A stretch of 64,000 nucleotides of DNA from Ostrinia nubilalis (taxonomy: Eukaryota > Arthropoda > Insecta > Lepidoptera > Crambidae): the NCBI RefSeq assembly GCF_963855985.1, contig NC_087096.1, forward strand, positions 3,100,001-3,164,000, written 5' to 3'. How positions within the stretch are numbered: position 1 is the stretch's first letter; each line of letters starts with the position of its first letter. Under the pieces are notes generated by a model. It was not told where the DNA came from and searched no databases. It saw only the letters and a program-made list of their open reading frames with translations. The translations under genes were made by a program, and so were the position numbers. This document shows, piece by piece, positions 58,552 to 64,000 of the stretch.

Positions 58552-60521
58552 TTTTTTTTTTTTTTTTTTTTTTATGCATAACAAGGCAGGTATTTGACCA
58601 CAATCGCACCTGATGTTAAGTGGGATGCGGTCTAGGATGGTACATATCTGCCCTGTAAGTGCCTATTCACTCTCGCCTTGAAAAGGCCCGGATTATAGTT
58701 TTCGGGAAAGACAGCAGCAGGCAGCGAATTCCAGTCCCTAGCTGTTCGCATTATAAAAGAGTCATCGAAACGCTTAGTGCGAGCTGGTGGAATGTCAACA
58801 ATATAGGGATGGTACGCTAACCTGCGTCTGGTTCCCCGATGATGGAAGGGGGCTGGTGGAATTAATTCATGTAATTCTTTCGCACATTCTCCGAAGTGTA
58901 GCCTGTAGAAAACCGATAGGGATGCTACCTTACGGCGATGGTCAAGTTCCTCGAGCGCCGCTTCAACAAGGGTAGGGCTGTCGATAAGTCTTCTGGCACG
59001 CCTTTCCACCGAATCCAAAGCAGCCAAATGTTTCTTGGCAGAGCCGTCCCAGAGGTGGCAGCAGTATTCCATGCAAGGTCGGATCTGTGCTTTATAAAGC
59101 TGCAGCCTTTGCTTCTTGGAGAAGTACTGCCTTGCCCTCGAGAGGATACCAAGCTTTTTGGCAGCAGTTTTCGCTATGGATTCGATGTACTCGCCAAAGT
59201 TCAGCTTGCTGGACATTTCAATGCCCAAGAGTTGCAGTCGCTCGGTGATTTTGACAGGCACACCTCGGAATGTTGGAGCCATAAGAAATGGACTTCGTTT
59301 GGCGGAGAACAGACACGCCTGTGTTTTTGACGCGTTAAATTGGACCAGGTTGGCATCGCCCCAATCAGAGACATCCTGAAGGGCCAAATTTAAGCGTTCA
59401 ATTAGGGACTCACGACAAGACTCGACCTCACGCCTGTCGGCTTTTGCGTTGGATATATATTTGGCTGTCACTGTCGTGTCATCTGCGTACCCAAAGGTAC
59501 CGGGTTTGAGCAGGTCATTGATGTGCAGTAGGAATAATGTTGCAGACAGCACCGAACCCTGAGGGACGCCAGCGTCAATAGGTTGTTGACTAGAAGTGTA
59601 GCCCTCAAGAACTACTCTTATTGATCGTCCCTCAAGAAAATCGGAGATCCATTTGCAGAAGCCAACAGGGATTCCAAAAGATGGAAGCTTGTTTAGTAGG
59701 CTGCCGTGCCAGACTCTGTCAAATGCCTTTGATACGTCCAATGAAACGGCAAGAGCTTCTCCATGTTTCTCAATGGCCTCGCTCCATAGGTGTGTGGCAT
59801 ACACGAGAAGATCACCTGTAGAACGACCATACCGAAACCCATACTGACGGTCGCTGAGTAGGTCATTTTCTTCAAGGTATGACAGGAGTCGGCCATTGAG
59901 GACACGTTCCATTATCTTGCAGAGTATAGACGTAACAGAGATGGGTCTGTAATTTGTTGGATCAGCACGACTGCCCTTTTTAGGTACGGGCTGTACGTTG
60001 GCAAGCTTCCATGATTTTGGGACTAGTCCTGTCTTAAGTGAGAGTCGATACAGGCGTGTAAGAATAGGAGACAACTTCGGCGCACAACTACGCAGGACTA
60101 TCGCTGGAATTCCGTCAGGTCCACTAGCTTTATTTACGTCAAGAGAACGTAAGACATTTAAAACCTCTTTGTGCCGTATGCGGACCTCACGCATGGTGGT
60201 GGAGGCAGGGGGTAATGAGGGTGGTATTTTGCCTGCAACGTCAAGACGGGAGTTATCAGCGAACAGGGTGGCAAAAAGATTCGCTTTTTCCTCAGCAGAG
60301 TGAGCCAGTGAGCCGTCGGGTTTCAGCAGTGGTGGCAGGCTGGGGCGACAGAAGTTGGATTGGATGGCCTTGGCAAGGGACCAAAACGGTTTAGACCCGG
60401 CTGGGTAAGAAGCAAGTTTTGAGCCAATGCGTCCTATATGGTCGTAGCGAGCCCTGCGTAGTGTTCTTTTGCAAGACTTGGAGGCCTGGTTGTAGGCTTT
60501 CTTCAGATTGCGAGTGTGTGT
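58552..60521 (-). mobile_element. 5'-truncated non-LTR retrotransposon (family 3), nested
   Basis: On the minus strand it runs from a point upstream of the reverse transcriptase to a 3' UTR with CACTTAACATCAGGTGCGAT and a poly(A) tail (the T run at 58552-58573). It interrupts the family 1 element, so it is the younger of the two. The endonuclease-encoding 5' half is missing, as expected from incomplete target-primed reverse transcription. Confidence 0.85.
58632..60521 (-). CDS. Non-LTR retrotransposon reverse transcriptase (jockey/CR1-like), 5'-truncated
   Basis: RNA-directed DNA polymerase of a non-LTR retrotransposon, which would copy element RNA at a nicked chromosomal target. About 629 codons are open without a stop. 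In the extended frame, KEVLNVLRSLDVNKASGPDG lies near residues 125-144 and TNYRPISVTSILCKIMERVL near 196-215. Motif A (SLDVSKAFDRVW) is at about 267-278, motif B (GVPQGSVLSATLF) at 325-337 and the catalytic YADD at 352-355. The C-terminus has YCCHLWDGSAKKHL and DIPPARTKRF and ends NRHLQGRYVPS. The full protein normally carries an N-terminal endonuclease; here that is absent. The frame stays open about 21 bases beyond the insertion junction to a GTG in the interrupted element, so the first seven or so codons of the longest frame are foreign. There is no ATG start. The polymerase core is intact, suggesting a recent insertion. Clade assignment between jockey and CR1 groups is uncertain. Confidence 0.9.
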   Translation of the reverse strand, partial: THTRNLKKAYNQASKSCKRTLRRARYDHIGRIGSKLASYPAGSKPFWSLAKAIQSNFCRPSLPPLLKPDGSLAHSAEEKANLFATLFADNSRLDVAGKIPPSLPPASTTMREVRIRHKEVLNVLRSLDVNKASGPDGIPAIVLRSCAPKLSPILTRLYRLSLKTGLVPKSWKLANVQPVPKKGSRADPTNYRPISVTSILCKIMERVLNGRLLSYLEENDLLSDRQYGFRYGRSTGDLLVYATHLWSEAIEKHGEALAVSLDVSKAFDRVWHGSLLNKLPSFGIPVGFCKWISDFLEGRSIRVVLEGYTSSQQPIDAGVPQGSVLSATLFLLHINDLLKPGTFGYADDTTVTAKYISNAKADRREVESCRESLIERLNLALQDVSDWGDANLVQFNASKTQACLFSAKRSPFLMAPTFRGVPVKITERLQLLGIEMSSKLNFGEYIESIAKTAAKKLGILSRARQYFSKKQRLQLYKAQIRPCMEYCCHLWDGSAKKHLAALDSVERRARRLIDSPTLVEAALEELDHRRKVASLSVFYRLHFGECAKELHELIPPAPFHHRGTRRRLAYHPYIVDIPPARTKRFDDSFIMRTARDWNSLPAAVFPENYNPGLFKARVNRHLQGRYVPS

Positions 60522-60640
60522 CCTTAAAGGCCGGCAACGCACCTGTAACGCCCCTGGGTCTGCGGGTGTCTATGGGCGACGGTAATCACTTACCATCAGG
60601 TGATCCGTCTGCTCGTTTGCCTCCTGTCACATAAAAAAAA
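60522..60640 (+). pseudogene. Non-LTR element family 1, 3' end (right half)
   Basis: TTAAAGGCCGGCAACGCACC continues the frame cut at 58551 (LKGRQRTCNAPG). The conserved 3' block follows (GGCGACGGTAATCACTTACC, GTCTGCTCGTTTGCCTCCTG) and then an A run at about 60633-60641. Confidence 0.85.
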
Positions 60641-60872
60641 ATTCATCATAAATACCAGACACCATTTACTGTATTGGAAATGGTAACAAATATTTGTCAT
60701 TTCACTGAAACCAATTTAAATACAAAGTTAATTAACCTATTGACTCCGCCTCTGTTTGTCCATTCAATTTTGAAACACAGGCTTGGCGAATATTAATAAA
60801 CGTTAGATAAATGCTACCAATTTCGACTCTTGGTTCTGAGTAAAGATTTAAATCATTTTGCCTGTTTGGCGA

Positions 60873-60901
60873 GACACTGATTGATCTGCCAGCACCTGAG
60901 C
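60873..60901 (+). repeat. Direct repeat, copy 1 of 2
   Basis: GACACTGATTGATCTGCCAG plus CACCTGAGC; it matches 61445-61473 at 27 of 29 positions. Confidence 0.8.
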
Positions 60902-61444
60902 TTTGGTGATGGATCACGTCAGGCGCAGGCGCACCGTAATAATACAGTGTCAGGTTGCACACGAACAGTTGCAGACTCTAAACTATTAATGAATGAAATA
61001 ACAGAATGTTAAATAAGTACAATGTAATAAAGAAAAAAAATAATTAAAAAAATACAGAAAACTTGTGAAAATATTTCAGGAACCTCCAATCACGGGTAAT
61101 GTTTGATGTGTCAAAATAGTCCCATTAAGTTTGATTTTAAGGAGTAACCTTACTCTTCTTCACCTATTACCTAATCAGGGTAATAATCCTGACGACAGTC
61201 TGTTCTAGTCTTCTATTGAAACAAATGATTCGTTTATGCACTCAGATTTTGTTGCAAATCCATCAAAAAATCAGTGCTTCGAAGAAAGCCATTGAACTAA
61301 ACGATTGTTTAAATGTTGTCAAATACAAAAAGAAAGTGTTAAACTCCAATTTGACCCTTAATTCCAAGAATAACCAAAAGGAATGACCATCAACCCCGCA
61401 TCAGCACAAGCCCACCCGATAATGTCATTCACACTATTTATTTG

Positions 61445-61473
61445 GACACTGATTGATTTGGCAGCACCTGAGC
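61445..61473 (+). repeat. Direct repeat, copy 2 of 2
   Basis: GACACTGATTGATTTGGCAG plus CACCTGAGC, 572 bases downstream of copy 1. Sequence outside the 29 bases is only faintly alike. Confidence 0.8.
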
Positions 61474-62682
61474 CCCGATAGAATCGCGGTCGTTACTCAC
61501 CGGTACAATAAATCAGGCGAACAATGCGGTACGGTCTGCAAGACAATTATGTGCAGAATCGTGTCCGCGAGTTAATTGAGGCGGTGCTTAATTAGCGACG
61601 TGTCGCGTGGGCCCGACGCCCCCGTACGCGCTTTGTCCGGCGGTAGCGTCGGCAAAACAAGGACTTTCGCTCGCAATTTTGGGGAATATTTACCCGGGTT
61701 TTCCACAGGTACTTACATCTTTCAAGACCACAGATCACAGAAACTAAAGGGAGATGTAAAAAAGGGGCGGGGCCGGTGTCGCAGCAATATGCCCAAAAAC
61801 AGAACACATTGCTCGTACCTAACAGCAATGATAACAGCAGCGACGTCATACTGTAAATAGTTTACATTGCTTGCGTAGTACTAAAGATTAATCGAACATA
61901 GTAGTGATAATGAGCTTTGTATGTATGAATTTCAATTTTGTAAAATCTACCACGTTTCACACTGATACCCATCAACCCCCAGTATAAGACCGTGCAACAA
62001 TTGATTTCATTGTGTCTCCTCGATTCGCTGGGCTTGAAGTGTTAAATGATCCTTATGGGTTAAGTTTTATAACTCCTCGTATTTCTCGCAGTGATCTGTC
62101 AACAAATTTTTTGCTACTACACAACTTATGACCAAAAATGAACCTAAAATAAATACAGTCCACGCTAGGGTGCGCCTGTTGAGACATAAGTGATTTTCTA
62201 AAGTCGAAAACATTCAAAGTGTCACAAAAAGTATCCCATTAATAACTTCTTTCAAGGCTGCCGTTCTTTCGTTTCAGAATTCCTGCTCAAGTATTGCAGT
62301 ATCGTTATGCGAGTAATTTAAAAAGCAATATGTTAATGCGCCTAGAATATTTAAGCAGGTATCCGACGAATGCATATCTCTCGCGATAATTTATTGATAA
62401 CGCCATGAGTTGTATCAGAGCTTTTTGCGGACCCCGTAAATAGCCAGGAATCTTTGTAACGTGCGCACGAGAGCCTTAAAAGTCATAACCAATGCGGTGG
62501 CTTACCACCTCAGAATGGTCATCTAAAGTCATATTTATTTATTCATTTATTCACTGGCTTTTTGCGTATTGACAAGATGTGTTTAATTGTTAGCAGAGTT
62601 GATAAGATCAAACCTTTTGTGGGTTTTTCTTGAAAATAAATTTTGATTTTCTCCAAGGACGTAATTTTATGACACTTTTCAA

Positions 62683-62890
62683 AGTCAAAGTCAAAGTCAA
62701 AATTTCTTTATTTGTTTAGACTAATAAATAGTTCTTACAAATCGTCATTTTGCTCTTAAGGAGCCTCTACATGTCTCATAATCTTTTTACCCTACCAGCG
62801 CTTCGAGACCAACATTTGGCAAGTGCTGAGAAGAAGCGCCGCAACAAACTCAGTCACCACTGTCTGCCGGTTAATATAGATAAGTAGAAA
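62683..62890 (-). repeat. Retrotransposon-derived repeat with (TTTGACT)n tail
   Basis: CAAAGTCAAAGTCAAAGTCA at the plus-strand start is the reversed tail. It is followed by a body with GACCAACATTTGGCAAGTGC and TGAGAAGAAGCGCCGCAACA, then AACTCAGTCACCACTG. This is a widespread lepidopteran 3' end of a non-LTR element or a SINE derived from one. A tail-only copy is at 31552 and a faint relative at 11205. Confidence 0.65.
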
Positions 62891-63730
62891 TAGTAGTAGT
62901 AGGTACATTCAATTCAGGAGCAGTTCACTGAATTTACCATGCATTCTTGTATGGTGTATCTTATAAGAATGGGTATACAAGATTGCGTGGTATATTAAAC
63001 AAGGTAGTGACGTGCTAATATCTAGACTTACATATTAAGATACTAGTAGAAATTACTCGCATACATAAATTTGAATAACTTGGATTGACCAGTCCCCGAA
63101 AGCAGCGCCTGTTCACAGACATGACGAGTGAACCAGCCATCGCTTCACTCGACCATATTAGAGGGAATGTAACGACCCGCCTCACTACGCCACCACCCCA
63201 GAGACATTTCACGGTAAACGCGCCCATGCTGAGGCTGCCTCTATAATAAGATTAATATTATGTCTACCTACTAACCTATATCACTGACTTAAATATTATA
63301 TGCTTACGTGTAGATTGAAAATTGCATGGCATAACTATCTTAATACAAGCCTAACTCTACTATACTGAACAAAAAATTAATAAAATATTTTTCAATTTCC
63401 TTAACAAACTTGCTATCGGTACAGTCGGAAGAAATTAAGCTAAGTTTGAGTGCAATGTCGGCGCGTGGCCCGGCTGCATTTATGAAATACTCCCTCCTTG
63501 CATTGTGCAGGTATGGAGGTACGCCGTCAGCGACACACTGCTTTAGAGTACGACAAACTAGATTTTCCATGTTTTAAGTGATTATGTGAAAACATTATTG
63601 GTAGCTCACATGATAAATCCCCATTAAATCCTTACTGTCCATGGTATATCTGACTGTTCTTGAAGGTTTTGTCACCTGCCATCTGCTTTGTACTGGAGGC
63701 AAGTCGATCTTTAATTTCGACCTTCTGGTT
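62891..63730. other. No proven gene; open patch at 63079-63246
   Basis: The plus-strand frame 63079-63246 (55 codons, GC-richer than its flanks) contains RLFTDMTSEPAIASLDHIRG. The opposite strand is also open there (63015-63227). No motif or splice context decides between them. Confidence 0.4.
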
Positions 63731-63835
63731 AATTTTGGTTGCAGGTCTAATGACAGTTTAACTTTCCCCCGAGACAAAATTAACATTAATTGTTTGGGCT
63801 TTTATTGACGGTCAAGCTGTAGATCCTAGCTACCC
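63731..63835 (+). repeat. Repeat P, copy 4 (opposite orientation)
   Basis: GGTTGCAGGTCTAATGACAG followed by TTTAACTTT, then GGCTTTTATTGACGGTCAAG and CTGTAGATCCTAGCTAC, match copies 2 and 3 in reverse orientation. One frame reads VWAFIDGQAVDPSY. It is the most diverged copy. Confidence 0.5.
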
Positions 63836-64000
63836 GAGTAGCAAAATATGGTACTATATAAGACCTGAGAACATTTTAGAACATGTTCATAGGAGTTCCA
63901 GCAGTGTCCCGTATTTCAGAGTATTCTTCATTCCTTCTCTTCGCCAACTTTCTCTATCCTCCAGACCCGTGTGTACCTCATTATATGTACGTACATCAGA
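63836..64000. other. No gene recognised
   Basis: Short end segment; nothing seen. Confidence 0.6.

Larger units (their letters stand above)
60641..62682. other. No gene recognised; paired 29-bp motif and GC patch
   Basis: A 29-bp motif occurs twice in direct order (60873-60901 and 61445-61473). A GC-rich patch at 61580-61700 is crossed by a frame on each strand without motif support. The rest is AT-rich. Confidence 0.5.

Noticed and set aside
59621..59905. Overlapping frames on both strands inside the reverse transcriptase
   Set aside because: They are out-of-phase shadows of the 58632-60521 coding frame.

Overview
The window looks like a gene-poor stretch of an insect nuclear genome, most likely a moth or butterfly (Lepidoptera). 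It is AT-rich. It carries interspersed repeats I know from that order: RTE-type retrotransposon 3' ends that read ...EAYVQQWTS, short elements that start ACTAG and end in a microsatellite plus TTTATAATATTAGTA, and retrotransposon tails ending in a GATCCGTCTGCTCGTTTGCC-type block. I see no complete host gene, rRNA, functional tRNA or CRISPR array. All identifications come from reading the sequence; no database search was possible.

The only long, uninterrupted reading frame is the reverse transcriptase of a 5'-truncated non-LTR retrotransposon (58552-60521, minus strand). It sits inside the 3' end of a second retrotransposon that runs the other way. Pieces of at least three other non-LTR families are scattered through the window (8.4, 9.4, 15.1, 15.4-16.3, 16.6, 26.2, 58.3 and 62.7 kb).

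DNA transposons dominate the rest. A giant foldback hairpin occupies 49056-51327, with two arms of about 1 kb around a 266-base loop. A smaller foldback lies at 24754-25498. Two hAT-type elements have perfect 8-bp target duplications (31630-32215 and 51934-53069); the second holds a nested Tc1/mariner-type element with a broken transposase. A 1.06-kb element at 37451-38507 carries a PHD-like zinc-finger fragment and repeated GCGGAC motifs. A further nested pair of inverted-repeat elements is at 4314-5092, and several short MITE families are present, one in four copies.

A 90-140 bp repeat occurs four times (1.9, 37.3, 40.9 and 63.8 kb) and keeps a readable frame around T-G-W-x-F-I-G/D-G/D-Q/K-A, so it may come from an unrecognised element-encoded or cellular protein.

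Host coding sequence, if present, is limited to small exon-like patches. The best is a 52-nt minus-strand patch at 29791-29842 with strong acceptor and donor sites. Weaker ones are at 5583, 20023, 23459, 25938, 54819 and 63079. These fit a window lying mostly inside a large intron or between genes, but none is proven.
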